Source: an uncultured Alphaproteobacteria bacterium
Lineage (GTDB): Bacteria > Pseudomonadota > Alphaproteobacteria > RF32 > CAG-239
Reading direction: 5' to 3'
Assembly (NCBI GenBank): GCA_902464275.1
Contig: CABQIK010000008.1
Location: 1-64,000, forward strand
DNA: 64,000 nt
Under the pieces are notes generated by a model. It was not told the origin of the DNA. It saw nothing but the letters and a program-made list of their open reading frames with translations, and made no database searches. Each line of letters opens with the position of its first letter. Position 1 is the stretch's first letter. Below are positions 26,048 through 36,482 of this stretch, piece by piece. Both the position numbers and the translations under genes were made by a program.

Positions 26048-26139
26048 CAACTTATGCACAGCACAGACTCGTAAATATTGCAAAAAAAAAACGCGAGCTA
26101 AAATCTTCTTAAACGTAACAATTTGAGGAGATTTTTATT
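26048..26139 (+). promoter_or_regulatory. pilin leader cassette, copy 4
   Basis: Box TTATGCACA (26052-26060), ten A residues, hairpin arms AAAATCTTCTT (26100-26110) and GAGGAGATTTT (26125-26135). The loop sequence differs from the other copies, the arms do not. Confidence 0.75.
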
Positions 26140-26772
26140 ATGAAATCAGAAAATGGACGCAGTATGGTGGAAATGTTAGGCGTACTTGCGATTATCGGCG
26201 TGTTATCGGTCGGCGCGATTGCCGGCTATTCCAAAGCGATGGAAAAATATAAGCTTAATAAACATGCTGAGGCCGTTAATATGCTGATAAATAACGTGCT
26301 GCAGCTCAAAGGGCAGCTGAAATTTGAACCGGACACCCACACCTGTTACGGCGATTTATTTAATAAGATGAATTTACTGCCGGACGGCATAAAATATCAT
26401 TATAACTGCGATATCAGAGATATGTGGTTTAACGGCAGTATGGTTATATATTATGCCAATGACGATTTAGGCAATGGCAATCATAACAACTTTGGCGGTA
26501 TCGGTTTTAGCATACCGATATCATCTCAAGGCGAAAAAATTTGCCGCAATATTTTATTTGCCGCCAAAGAAAACTCCGCTAATTTATGGCAAGTTGAACT
26601 GGTAAAATGGCTTTCCGATTCTCAGCCCGTATACAGCGAAAAATCTATTTGGGGTGATACTTATTGCGAAAAAGGCAAAAAATGCCTCTATAATATGACC
26701 TTAAATGACACGGAAGTTATCTGCAATACGTGTGAAGGTATCCGCTGTTCTTTATATGTGCTGTATCAATAA
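26140..26772 (+). CDS. type IV pilin-like protein, copy 3
   Basis: 210 residues. N-terminus MKSENGRSMVEMLGVLAIIG with Gly cleavage site and Glu +5. Its body resembles the copies at 8467 and 62861 (LNKHAEAVNMLINNVLQLKG, LLPDGIKY, KICRN, CNTC...C near the end). The ATG lies 9 nt after GAGGAG. Flanked by unrelated genes; a shared terminator with ppdK follows. Confidence 0.8.
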   Translation: MKSENGRSMVEMLGVLAIIGVLSVGAIAGYSKAMEKYKLNKHAEAVNMLINNVLQLKGQLKFEPDTHTCYGDLFNKMNLLPDGIKYHYNCDIRDMWFNGSMVIYYANDDLGNGNHNNFGGIGFSIPISSQGEKICRNILFAAKENSANLWQVELVKWLSDSQPVYSEKSIWGDTYCEKGKKCLYNMTLNDTEVICNTCEGIRCSLYVLYQ

Positions 26773-26785
26773 TTAGCTCTTAAAG

Positions 26786-26823
26786 CAAAACCCCCTCTGT
26801 AAAACTATACAGAGGGGGTTTGT
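26786..26823. terminator. bidirectional intrinsic terminator
   Basis: Stem CCCCCTCTGTA / TACAGAGGGGG with loop AAACTA-like bases, flanked by AAAA and TTTG. It ends pilin copy 3 and the convergent ppdK. Confidence 0.8.
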
Positions 26824-26838
26824 TATAATCCGTTCAGA

Positions 26839-29493
26839 TTATTTTTTAGCCTTGGCTTTAACAGCGGCCTGAGCTGCTGCCAAACGAGCAACCGGTACAC
26901 GGAACGGAGAGCATGATACGTAGTCTAATCCGCATTCTTGGAAGAATTCAATAGACTTCGGATCACCACCGTGTTCACCGCAAACACCGAGGTGCAGGTC
27001 CGGATTAACCTTACGACCTTCAACACAAGCGCGTTTAACCAATTTACCAACGCCATCAACATCAATAGATGCAAACGGATCGGCAACGTAAACGCCTTTA
27101 GCGCGGTATTCGTCCAAAATAGCGCCGGTATCGTCACGGCTCATACCCAAAGTGGTTTGGGTCAAGTCATTGGTACCAAAACCAAAGAAGGCAGCTGATT
27201 TAGCAATTTCTTCAGCCATCAAAGCAGCGCGCGGCAATTCAATCATCGTGCCTACAATGTAGTGGATTCTCTTGCCTTTTTCAGCAAATACTTTTTCAGC
27301 GGTGGTATCAATAATGTTTTTAACGATATCCAACTCTTTCTTAGAACCGGTAAGCGGAACTTCAATTTCAGGAATAACTTTAATTCCTTCGGCTTCACAT
27401 TCCAAAGCGGCTTCCAAAATAGCGCGAGCCTGCATTTCGCCGATTTCAGGATAAGTAATCGGCAAACGGCAACCACGGTGACCCAACATCGGGTTCAATT
27501 CGTGCAAAGCATTGGCTCTTGCTTTAACTTCAGCCAAAGTTTTGCCGAGTTTGTCAGCCAATTCCTGCATTTCAGGATCAGTGTGCGGCAAAAATTCATG
27601 CAACGGCGGGTCAAGCAAACGAATGGTAACCGGCAGACCGTCCATAATTTTGAACAAAGCCTTAAAGTCTTGCTTTTGATAAGGCAACAAACGAGCCAAA
27701 GCAGCACGACGACCGGCTTCATCATCAGCCAAAATCATAGCGCGCATATCCGGAATACGGTCTGCGTCAAAGAACATGTGTTCGGTACGAGCCAAACCGA
27801 TACCTTCAGCGCCAAAGTCCAAAGCCTGCTGAGCATCTTTCGGAGTTTCGGCGTTAGCGCGAACTTTCAAAGTACGAATTTGGTCAACCCAAGTCATCAA
27901 TTTACCAAAGTTACCGGTGCTGGTATCAGCTTTAACGGTCGGAATCTGGCCTTCAATAATCTGGCCTTTAGCGCCGTCCAATGATACCCAATCACCTTCT
28001 TTAACAACCACGCCGCACTTGGTGCTCATGGTTTTGGTTTTATAATCAATGGTGATGTCAGTTGAACCTGAAACGCACGGAGTGCCCATACCGCGAGCAA
28101 CTACGGCCGCGTGAGAAGTCATACCGCCGCGAGCAGTAATAACGCCTTGTGAAGCGTGCATACCGCCGATATCTTCCGGTGAAGTTTCGTTACGAATCAA
28201 GATAACTTTTTCACCTTTGGCAGCCCAAGCTTCAGCGTCTTCAGCGTTAAATACGGCACGACCGACGGCAGCGCCCGGAGAAGCCGGCAAACCGGTAGCG
28301 ATAACATGCTTTTTAGCCTTCGGGTCAAGCATCGGGTGCAACAACTGGTCTAACTGATCAGCGCCAACGCGCATGATAGCTTCTTCATGGGTAACCAAAC
28401 CTTCTTCAACCATTTCAACGGCCATACGAACGGCAGCGGCTGCGGTTCTTTTACCGTTACGGCATTGCAACATCCATAATTTACCGTGTTCAATGGTAAA
28501 TTCCATATCCTGCATATCTTTGTAGTGATGTTCCAAATTGTTTTTGGCATCAACCAATTCTTTATAAAGGTGCGGCCATTTTTCTTCCAAAGAAGTGCCG
28601 TCGCCAATGCTGCCCATCGGCTGCGGAGTACGAATACCGGCAACAACGTCTTCACCTTGAGCGTTAACCAAATATTCGCCGTAATATCTGTTTTCACCGG
28701 TAGCAGGGTCACGCGAGAAGCAAACACCGGTAGCGCAGTCATCACCGGCATTACCGAATACCATGGTTTGAACGTTTACCGCAGTACCCCAGTCACCCGG
28801 AATATTGTTTAATTTACGGTAAGTAATGGCGCGAGCCGACATCCATGAACCGAATACGGCGCCGATACCTGCCCACAACTGATCCCAAGGATCCTGCGGA
28901 ACAACTTTACCGATTTTTTTACCGATTTCTTTATATTCTTTAACCAATTCTTTCAAATCGTCAGCGGTCAAATCAGTATCTGACTTGTAGCCTTTTGATT
29001 TTTTCATATTGTCCAAAGCTTCTTCATACAAGTCAAGGTCTGCGCCCAAAACAACGTCTGAGAACATTTGCAGGAAGCGGCGATATGAGTCATAAGCAAA
29101 TCTTTCGCTGCCTGAAGCTTTAGCCAAAGCTTTAACGGTTTCATCGTTTAAGCCGAGGTTTAATACGGTATCCATCATACCCGGCATTGAAACGCGGGCA
29201 CCTGAACGAACCGAGAACAATAACGGGTTGTTAGCATCAGCAAACTTTTTACCCATAATTTTTTCAACGCCGGCAACCGCAGTTTTAACCTGCTCTTTTA
29301 AATCTGCCGGATAAGTGTTGTTATTGTCATAGTAGTAAGTACAAACTTCGGTAGTTACTGTAAATCCTGGAGGAACCGGCAAACCAACTTTGTTCATTTC
29401 AGCAAGGTTGGCACCTTTACCGCCAAGGAGATTGCGCATGGTGGCATCGCCTTCGGCGCTACCGTTTCCAAATGTATAAACCCATTTACTCAT
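26839..29493 (-). CDS. ppdK: pyruvate, phosphate dikinase
   Basis: Interconverts pyruvate, ATP and Pi with PEP, AMP and PPi; often used in the glycolytic direction by anaerobes. 884 residues, full length. N-terminal ATP-grasp (GKGANLAEMNKVGLPVPPGF); the phosphohistidine swivel domain has GGMTSHAAVVARGMG; the C-terminal PEP barrel ends GVCGEHGGDPKSIEFF with the catalytic Cys. GGAGC precedes the ATG. The 5' leader holds an inverted repeat (GTCGCGC / GCGCGAC, 29534-29562). Confidence 0.97.
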   Translation of the reverse strand: MSKWVYTFGNGSAEGDATMRNLLGGKGANLAEMNKVGLPVPPGFTVTTEVCTYYYDNNNTYPADLKEQVKTAVAGVEKIMGKKFADANNPLLFSVRSGARVSMPGMMDTVLNLGLNDETVKALAKASGSERFAYDSYRRFLQMFSDVVLGADLDLYEEALDNMKKSKGYKSDTDLTADDLKELVKEYKEIGKKIGKVVPQDPWDQLWAGIGAVFGSWMSARAITYRKLNNIPGDWGTAVNVQTMVFGNAGDDCATGVCFSRDPATGENRYYGEYLVNAQGEDVVAGIRTPQPMGSIGDGTSLEEKWPHLYKELVDAKNNLEHHYKDMQDMEFTIEHGKLWMLQCRNGKRTAAAAVRMAVEMVEEGLVTHEEAIMRVGADQLDQLLHPMLDPKAKKHVIATGLPASPGAAVGRAVFNAEDAEAWAAKGEKVILIRNETSPEDIGGMHASQGVITARGGMTSHAAVVARGMGTPCVSGSTDITIDYKTKTMSTKCGVVVKEGDWVSLDGAKGQIIEGQIPTVKADTSTGNFGKLMTWVDQIRTLKVRANAETPKDAQQALDFGAEGIGLARTEHMFFDADRIPDMRAMILADDEAGRRAALARLLPYQKQDFKALFKIMDGLPVTIRLLDPPLHEFLPHTDPEMQELADKLGKTLAEVKARANALHELNPMLGHRGCRLPITYPEIGEMQARAILEAALECEAEGIKVIPEIEVPLTGSKKELDIVKNIIDTTAEKVFAEKGKRIHYIVGTMIELPRAALMAEEIAKSAAFFGFGTNDLTQTTLGMSRDDTGAILDEYRAKGVYVADPFASIDVDGVGKLVKRACVEGRKVNPDLHLGVCGEHGGDPKSIEFFQECGLDYVSCSPFRVPVARLAAAQAAVKAKAKK

Positions 29494-29712
29494 GGTTATT
29501 TAAGCTCCTTTTGCAGCTATTTGTTAAAACACAGTCGCGCCACGCTTTAAGCAAAGCGCGACCAAATTAAAAAACTTTCAATTCGGCTAAAATCTATACC
29601 ACTAATTCCGATTCTTCAAGCAAAAAATTTATAATATTGTAATAATTTGTAAACCTTCTTCGGGATAAAATCAGTTATTAATTATCTTAATATATTTATG
29701 AGCAGGTACAAA

Positions 29713-32700
29713 ATGGACATTGAACAGCTTAAAAAAAATTTATCTTCCGATTTATATGACCGGATAAAAATTATTGACGGCTCCGTAAATGATGAACAAA
29801 CCCGGCATAATTACCTTGAAAAAATTGCCAAGCTTTTGTTTAAGGATTCCTTTGACCTGAACCAAAATCAGGTATTCTTTTGCATCTCTGAAAATCCTGC
29901 TCCCGACGCCGCCTTTGTATTTTCGCAAAAAAAAGATTTATCGTCTGAAGATAAACCCACGCCGGTATTTTACATCACAACCGGACTTTTAAACATTGTG
30001 CAAAACGAGGACCAGCTAGCCTTTATTTTAAACACTGAAATCAAGCGTATTCCGCCGTATTTCAGCAGCAACGGCATAATTAACGCCGGCAGTGAAGCGC
30101 TTGATTCGGATATTGCCGGTCTTGAAAGAATGATTAATGCCGGATATAATATCAATGAGGCTCGCAAGCTTATTTCGCATGTGCTCATCAACGCTGAAAA
30201 ATACCCGATTCTGGCGCAAAAAATTGCAAACGAACTCGGCGAATACGCCAACAATGAAAGCCGCCTGAACGCGCTTGACTTAAAAATTAAAACTTTGGAA
30301 GAAAAATATCAAAAACGCAACACCGATATTAACTCTTTTGTTCCCACCGGTATACCTGCCAAAATTAAAACCGTGGCAGGCAGCGGAGTTTATAAATCGG
30401 GGTTACGCAAAATTTTAACCGAACAAGGTTACAATCAGGCCGGTTTGTTGCAAAAACAAGATATTTTAATCTCGGTTTTGCAAAAATTTATTGATACCGA
30501 CAAACCCTTATCACACGCCAAACAACACCAGATTGAAGATGCCGTGTTAAGTTACGTTGCCGAATTAAGACAAAACATGCCGCGGCTTATAATATCGCAA
30601 ACTGATTATGAATTTTTGTGTTCATACAATCCTGAAGACGATGAAAAACGCCAAAAACACTGGCAAGAACTTTTTTATGATGAAATGCCCGCCAATATTG
30701 AGATTCGCAAATCAATTCTTAATTCGTTTCCGCAAAAAATCGTGACCGATAAAGATTACGCCGAGCAAAGCCGCGCCAATGACTTGGTTGCCATCAGACA
30801 AAGACGGGAACTTGACGACGGTATATGCGTTAACGTTTTGTTCTGGGACAAGCTCTTAAAACTTGAAACCAACCTGCCGGACGGCAATGTTTTAAGCATA
30901 TATAACGGCTGTATTTTAAATGGCATTAACCATATTAACATCAATCGCCTGACCACCGGCAAACAAATTTTGGACGACATTGAAAAAATTTTTCATAACG
31001 AGCCTTATCTTTCATATCCGCGCCGCGTTTGGCACAAATTTTCAAATATAACCGATAATTTTACCGCTGACAAACCTTCATCGTTTTTGCCGGCTGAATT
31101 ACAAGCTTCGCCGCACCAACACAATATGCTTTTTCAAAAATTTAATTTGGCCGTTTTTCCTAAAGTTAAGTTAGAAGCCTCAGCAAACGACATAAAACGG
31201 CAAATTCCGATAATCGTGTTGCGTTCTCACACCTATGAAAACATTACCGGCCTAAGCTCTAAAGAAATTTATACCAATCATTATTTGGTAAAATACCAGA
31301 CAGACTTTCGCTCAGCTCCGTTATCCAACGTTATCGGCGACAAAACCTGGTTTTATATCGCTTCTGCCGATGGCGTTATTATTGATTCGTTTGCGCCCGA
31401 TAAAATGCCTGAAAAAATAAAAAATCTTATCAGCCGGCATGAAGAAGTTATTTACGAGCAATTAGCCAAAGAAATTCAGGAATATTACAATATAATCCGT
31501 ACCGCCGCTGAAAATTCCGATAAACTTGCCAACCTTAGAACTGAAGATTTACTGCATCTTAAAGGCATGACCGCTCCTTATAAATATGTTACCAAACAAA
31601 CCGGTGTTTCGTTGCTTGACTATTGCCTTGAAATGCAAAATCCGCACAGCACTAAAGTTGCGCCGCAAAAACAGCCGATAGAAAACTTTTTAACCGAAAG
31701 TTTCAAACTTTTAAAAACATCTTCCGAAATCGGCGAAGCTTACGGCGAATTTAAAGGCGCCAAGCTCAAAAAAATGCTTTCGGCCGAAGTAATGGCGTTT
31801 ATTAATTCCAAATACAATCCGGTTGACGATGAAGCCGTGTTCAATGCCTACATGCGGCACATTGTCAAAGACGTCAATTCCGCCGAACACGGTTGGAAGC
31901 TTAACACCATTAATCCCATTGAGGGCGACCTGATTGTCAACGCTGAAGATGTGCTCAAATCGCCGCGCAATCATTTGCTCTTCAGCGAGGCGCAGTTTAA
32001 AACCTATTATGACACTTTGCTTAAAGAAGTTGACATTAAAAAATTGCTTGATTTGGGTCTGCTCTCCAAAAACGATGTTGTTATTCCTGAAATAAAGCAT
32101 CTGGCCATGTTTGCCCTCACGCAGCTTGCCGAAAAAGCCGCCAAAACCCAGGCCGAAATTGACTTTAAGCAATACAAGCCTCTGTTTTTTGACCGGCTTT
32201 CAACTCTGCTTAATTTGCCGACCGATTATCATGAATCTGATCATGAAGAACTGTTTAATCGCAACAAAGACCTTGCCGCCAACCTGCAATTCGGCATCTT
32301 ATTACACCTGTTGACTGACGATGAACATCGTTTTCCGCTTGAAGTTTTGGCCAAACACCCGATTTATGAGCTCAAAGATTTGCAAAAAGCCAAACTCAAA
32401 CCCTTTTTGCTGAAACGTGAAAATTATCCGCACAACACCGTTGCCATGGCTATTATTTACCGGCAGTTATATCTGCAAAATTTGGCCGGCGACAACGAGA
32501 GTATTGAATTTATCATCAGCCGGATTAAAGCTGAGACCGACGCGCAAAAAGCCTTAAACGCTTCGCTTGAAATTGCCGATATTGTAAAACGCATGGGCAA
32601 TAACAGCCTCAAAGACCTGTTGGTTGAAGATAACCCCGCCTTTAACACCAAATTGTTTAACAAAATTGAGGCTTATCAAAAACTTTCGGCCGCCGGCGCT

Positions 32701-35697
32701 TTTGCCGATGATTACATTTTGCAAAACAAATTTTTGGAAAGTTTTATTCCTGATATTGAAAACATACGCGATGCCGAGCTTAAAAACAGCTACTATGACA
32801 TTTTTATCAGCAAGCAGCACCGCATTGCCGACCCTGACATTAGACGCCGCTATCATCAACTGTGGGTTCAGTCGGTATTTACCGCCTGCGGTTCGCAAAT
32901 TGACGATAAATCCGCCGCGCTTTACAACAAAGTTAAACCGTATGCCGAAAAATTGCACGGTCATTACGTAATTCGCGATATAGCCGGTTCTCGTTTGGAA
33001 GAAAATTTAAATCCGGCCGACCGTATTGAAATTTCTTCATTGCTTGCCGAACGCTTTATTGCGCAAAAAGAACTGGCCGCCATGCTTAAACCGCAGCCGG
33101 CAGACTTTAATGAAATGAATGAAGAATACGCCGACAACAACCATTTTCAAATTGCCGGATTTGACTTTATTAAATCATTACTGCGCATTATTCCGTCTGA
33201 AACCGACAGCATCATCGGCTTTTTAATTTCATCGGGTACTATGGAAAAATGCAAAGACTATTGCGAATATTTAACTGCGGTTAAACAAAACAATATGCCT
33301 GAAAGCAAATTGCAAATTTCGCCCCAAACTTTAAAAATCATGTATCACGAATACTGGGGTTATCCGCCCGAAGCCCGCGCCGTTATTTTAAACGAGCTGT
33401 TACAAGCCGCCAGTATCGGCACAACAGATGACAGTTGGGAACGCGTGTTCCGCAAAATTGCCGTTTACATCTTTCCGAACGCCGATGACAAATTTGCTCA
33501 GGTCGGATACAGCTTTTTACACAGCTACATTCAGGCGCACCAAAATCAAGACCGCGCTTTATATCTGGTTGCCATGATAACCGCCTCCAACCTTAATGCC
33601 GTCAACACCGAGCCGCACAAAAGCATTGCCTCCGGTTTGCGGCTGTTTTTGGAAAACGCCGGCGCCGAAGCGGTTAAAGTCAGCCAGGCTTTGGTTGCCT
33701 GCACCGTCATACCGTGGTTTATCCGTGAAGAAATTAAAAACGCGCAATGCGGCGGCAACACGCCTGCCCGTTGGGAACTGTTTGAATGGCTTGATTTTTA
33801 CAACAGTCAGGAAACCGATGCCAAACTTGATTATAAATCAAATATATGGCTCGGCCGCATTATCAATTCTTCCGCCTGTTTTGTTACTCTTGAAAAAGGC
33901 GTGTATGAACAAAACAAAGCTCCGTTTGAAAGCAACCGCATTATTAAAATTTTGCGCGCCGGCATTCGCCTTTCCGTTACTCGCGAATTAAGCGCGTTTG
34001 AGGGCATGCTTTATGACCTCTCTCGCCAAGGCTTTTTCCGCAACGGTATTGACGATGTGCTCAAATTAATCCGACAATCGGTACAAAATTTAATGACTGA
34101 GACAGATTTGCAGCTCGGCTACAAGCAACAACTCGCCGCCCAAAAAATTTATAACAATCGTGAAGTTGAAAACGACGGCTACAAATTTAAGTTTCATATT
34201 TCCGACTGGATTGCCTACGGCACCACTTGGGCGGAAATGGAACGCGCCAACGGCTCTGAACTTGAAAGCATTAAAAATCTGCGTTATCGGCAGGCCGCTT
34301 CCAAAACTTATTTCACGTTTGAAATTTCTAACCTGCTCTCCGGCGGTCAGTTTGAACATAATCAGCTCGGACATCTGGTGCGCATAAATCCCGACCAGAA
34401 TATTATCAGTATTTTTGATTTGGGCGCGAGCGCGCTTATTCCGCCGTCTGCAAGCGATAAAGAGCTGCTCGGTAAAATTATTTATCGCACGCTTGAAAAA
34501 TTTATCAACGATTCGCATGAAGGCAACGCTTTCCGCCGCGCCGGATTTATATTAAGCACCGAAATAGACACCGCCTACCGCAAAAAGCTGACCATGTCGT
34601 CATATTTGGCCGAGGCGCAAAGCGGAATAAATTCATTGGTTGAGTTTTACAAAGATTTTAATGAAGCCGACTTTTTAAATTGCATAACCGGCGCCATAGA
34701 TAATGACAATTTGGTAATTGACCCTGACTTAATGAAAGGCTTTATCGGCGAAGGCTTAAAAGACATCGGGCTTTTTGAATCAGTTCAACCGGTTCTTTCT
34801 TCCCGCGATAAAGAGCTTTTAGGCGCCCTGCTGTTTAACATGTACGCCGATTCGTTTAAGTACCTGCCCACCAAAATCGGCAGCGTGATTAAAAAAGAAA
34901 TTATCAAAACGCAGCAACAGTCTGATGAAAATTTATCATTGCTGAAAATCATCGCCGATAAAATTCAGGAGCTTGATAAAACCTCTTTAAGTTCGGACCT
35001 GCCCAAAGAATTTATGCCCTCCGTCGGCGAGATGGTCAATCGGCAAAATGTTGACGCGTCTATATTAAAAGGCTTTCTAAAAGAAGTTATCGCCACCGTC
35101 AACCTGCAAGAAAACGGCAAACCGTTTTCGCCTGAAGACCGTTACGAATTCGGACGCCTTTTATATGACACCTTTAACTTTACGGTGGCCGACAACACCA
35201 ACGGACTTGACCCCGACATGATGACAACTTATCAAATGCTTTACAAAAGCGGTAACTACAAATCGCAATTTGCCGCCAAAATTGCCGCTATTGTTAATTT
35301 GGTAAAAACCGTCAAAATGACCAAAGAAGAACACGGCATTGCCTCGGCTGATATGGTAAAAGCCATTCTGCTCATCGGCAAGGGCGACCCTGATATTATT
35401 GACGGTATGAACGACACTTTCAAAAACCGCAATCCCAACTCGGTTACCCGCACGGTTATCGGCAAAGGTCTTGAGCTGTTTTTGGCACAGGAACAAACCG
35501 AACCGGGCGCACTGAAACGAGCCCTGATTAAAATTTTTGTTCGCAAAAAAAATGCCGTCGGCAGCAACACCGATTTAAATGAAACCATCGGCAACCCCGC
35601 CAACCGCAAATATTTGGTGGCCATGATACAAAACTACATCGCCAAAATCAGCAAACTGCACAAACAGTATCATGCTGACATCGGCGATAATAACTAG
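29713..35697 (+). CDS. giant protein with degenerate M48-metallopeptidase-like N-terminus
   Basis: About 1994 residues, one uninterrupted frame, no signal peptide or clear membrane segment. Near residues 80-150 it resembles M48 peptidases: TPVFYITTGLLNIVQNEDQLAF matches the strand and helix before the zinc site. But the HExxH position reads NTEIKRI, and the later ExxAD-type region reads ALDSDIAG followed by a typical INAGYNINEA. The zinc ligands are therefore missing. The remaining ~1800 residues are helical, with no family I recognise. Start ATG 29713 is preferred (AGCAGG upstream) over ATG 29698. It is monocistronic with its own terminator. A scaffold or pseudo-enzyme role is inference only. 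Confidence 0.65.
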   Translation: MDIEQLKKNLSSDLYDRIKIIDGSVNDEQTRHNYLEKIAKLLFKDSFDLNQNQVFFCISENPAPDAAFVFSQKKDLSSEDKPTPVFYITTGLLNIVQNEDQLAFILNTEIKRIPPYFSSNGIINAGSEALDSDIAGLERMINAGYNINEARKLISHVLINAEKYPILAQKIANELGEYANNESRLNALDLKIKTLEEKYQKRNTDINSFVPTGIPAKIKTVAGSGVYKSGLRKILTEQGYNQAGLLQKQDILISVLQKFIDTDKPLSHAKQHQIEDAVLSYVAELRQNMPRLIISQTDYEFLCSYNPEDDEKRQKHWQELFYDEMPANIEIRKSILNSFPQKIVTDKDYAEQSRANDLVAIRQRRELDDGICVNVLFWDKLLKLETNLPDGNVLSIYNGCILNGINHININRLTTGKQILDDIEKIFHNEPYLSYPRRVWHKFSNITDNFTADKPSSFLPAELQASPHQHNMLFQKFNLAVFPKVKLEASANDIKRQIPIIVLRSHTYENITGLSSKEIYTNHYLVKYQTDFRSAPLSNVIGDKTWFYIASADGVIIDSFAPDKMPEKIKNLISRHEEVIYEQLAKEIQEYYNIIRTAAENSDKLANLRTEDLLHLKGMTAPYKYVTKQTGVSLLDYCLEMQNPHSTKVAPQKQPIENFLTESFKLLKTSSEIGEAYGEFKGAKLKKMLSAEVMAFINSKYNPVDDEAVFNAYMRHIVKDVNSAEHGWKLNTINPIEGDLIVNAEDVLKSPRNHLLFSEAQFKTYYDTLLKEVDIKKLLDLGLLSKNDVVIPEIKHLAMFALTQLAEKAAKTQAEIDFKQYKPLFFDRLSTLLNLPTDYHESDHEELFNRNKDLAANLQFGILLHLLTDDEHRFPLEVLAKHPIYELKDLQKAKLKPFLLKRENYPHNTVAMAIIYRQLYLQNLAGDNESIEFIISRIKAETDAQKALNASLEIADIVKRMGNNSLKDLLVEDNPAFNTKLFNKIEAYQKLSAAGAFADDYILQNKFLESFIPDIENIRDAELKNSYYDIFISKQHRIADPDIRRRYHQLWVQSVFTACGSQIDDKSAALYNKVKPYAEKLHGHYVIRDIAGSRLEENLNPADRIEISSLLAERFIAQKELAAMLKPQPADFNEMNEEYADNNHFQIAGFDFIKSLLRIIPSETDSIIGFLISSGTMEKCKDYCEYLTAVKQNNMPESKLQISPQTLKIMYHEYWGYPPEARAVILNELLQAASIGTTDDSWERVFRKIAVYIFPNADDKFAQVGYSFLHSYIQAHQNQDRALYLVAMITASNLNAVNTEPHKSIASGLRLFLENAGAEAVKVSQALVACTVIPWFIREEIKNAQCGGNTPARWELFEWLDFYNSQETDAKLDYKSNIWLGRIINSSACFVTLEKGVYEQNKAPFESNRIIKILRAGIRLSVTRELSAFEGMLYDLSRQGFFRNGIDDVLKLIRQSVQNLMTETDLQLGYKQQLAAQKIYNNREVENDGYKFKFHISDWIAYGTTWAEMERANGSELESIKNLRYRQAASKTYFTFEISNLLSGGQFEHNQLGHLVRINPDQNIISIFDLGASALIPPSASDKELLGKIIYRTLEKFINDSHEGNAFRRAGFILSTEIDTAYRKKLTMSSYLAEAQSGINSLVEFYKDFNEADFLNCITGAIDNDNLVIDPDLMKGFIGEGLKDIGLFESVQPVLSSRDKELLGALLFNMYADSFKYLPTKIGSVIKKEIIKTQQQSDENLSLLKIIADKIQELDKTSLSSDLPKEFMPSVGEMVNRQNVDASILKGFLKEVIATVNLQENGKPFSPEDRYEFGRLLYDTFNFTVADNTNGLDPDMMTTYQMLYKSGNYKSQFAAKIAAIVNLVKTVKMTKEEHGIASADMVKAILLIGKGDPDIIDGMNDTFKNRNPNSVTRTVIGKGLELFLAQEQTEPGALKRALIKIFVRKKNAVGSNTDLNETIGNPANRKYLVAMIQNYIAKISKLHKQYHADIGDNN

Positions 35698-35702
35698 CGC
35701 AA

Positions 35703-35733
35703 AAAAAACTGCCGTTCAGGCAGTTTTTTTATT
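35703..35733. terminator. bidirectional intrinsic terminator
   Basis: AAAAACTGCC / GGCAGTTTTT around GTTCA, flanked by A- and T-runs. It separates the giant gene from the convergent rquA-like gene. Confidence 0.85.
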
Positions 35734-36472
35734 ATTCGTAAAAACTTGATTTTGCCGGCGGCTTAACATAGCTCGGAACTTGCCGTACCGCCACCGTTTT
35801 TTGGTACATCTTAGCGCCGTATGTTTTTTTACGCCATGAAAAAAACTCTTTGTTTTTGGCATAGCTTTCAATGCCGTATTTCCACATGCTTTCCGCAAAC
35901 GGTTGATAAAGCCGATTAAACGGTTTTAAAACAAAGCGCCACAAATTCCACTTGCTCGGCTGATGATAATCCACAAAAATAACCTTTCCGCCCTCATCAA
36001 CACTGTCTAATGCGGCATTAATCACTTTGGCTTTGGTAACCGGCGGCAGCTCATGGAGCAACATATAACAAATTACCGTATCAAATTTTTCACCCATCGG
36101 ACGGCTTCCGTCATAAGACCGAAAATCTATTTTTTGATAAATGGCCTTACTGCGGCAACGTTCAATTTGCTGCGGACAAACATCGGCAATTACATATTTT
36201 CCGTACGCGCCGATTTTTTCGGCCACCGCCTCAATTTGTCTGCCGAAAGTGCAGCCTATTTGCAAAACTTTGCTGTTGGTGCTTATTTCTTTAACCACAT
36301 CATTTACCATACGGTTTTGCAGCCCGAACGTCATAAAACTGACAATACGCTCATCATCAAGATACCGGCATAATTTTTCGTTTTCATAAATTTTACCGTA
36401 AATTTCTTTAACATAAGCAGGTAATTTAACGGCTTTTGAGCTTTTTACCATATTATATTTAACCGCCGGCAT
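35732..36472 (-). CDS. rquA: RquA-like SAM-dependent enzyme (probable rhodoquinone biosynthesis)
   Basis: RquA uses SAM to aminate ubiquinone to rhodoquinone, the low-potential quinone used with fumarate reductase. The 246-residue protein has the class I methyltransferase fold. The RquA-like features are the atypical motif I VLQIGCTFG (VLQ..CxYG in RquA), ADVCPQQIERCRSK, MLLHELPP, GGKVIFVDYHQP and the late PFAESMW and YQKTVAVR. The assignment comes from recalled family sequence, so a related UbiE-like methyltransferase remains possible. The start is ATG 36472 with AAGGAGAG; an in-frame start at 36532 would overlap the regulator gene. Confidence 0.65.
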   Translation of the reverse strand: MPAVKYNMVKSSKAVKLPAYVKEIYGKIYENEKLCRYLDDERIVSFMTFGLQNRMVNDVVKEISTNSKVLQIGCTFGRQIEAVAEKIGAYGKYVIADVCPQQIERCRSKAIYQKIDFRSYDGSRPMGEKFDTVICYMLLHELPPVTKAKVINAALDSVDEGGKVIFVDYHQPSKWNLWRFVLKPFNRLYQPFAESMWKYGIESYAKNKEFFSWRKKTYGAKMYQKTVAVRQVPSYVKPPAKSSFYE

Positions 36473-36482
36473 GAGTCTCTCC

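Noticed and set aside
27262..27984. Long plus-strand open frame opposite ppdK (about 240 codons), and others opposite rpoA, dnaX and the giant gene
   Set aside because: The minus-strand ppdK is certain; the opposite frame has no ribosome site and reads as a biased, Phe/Asn-rich chain typical of antisense frames.
29534..29562. GTCGCGC/GCGCGAC inverted repeat in the ppdK leader as a terminator or riboswitch
   Set aside because: No T-run follows on either strand and no known riboswitch core is visible; it is recorded only as a hairpin.
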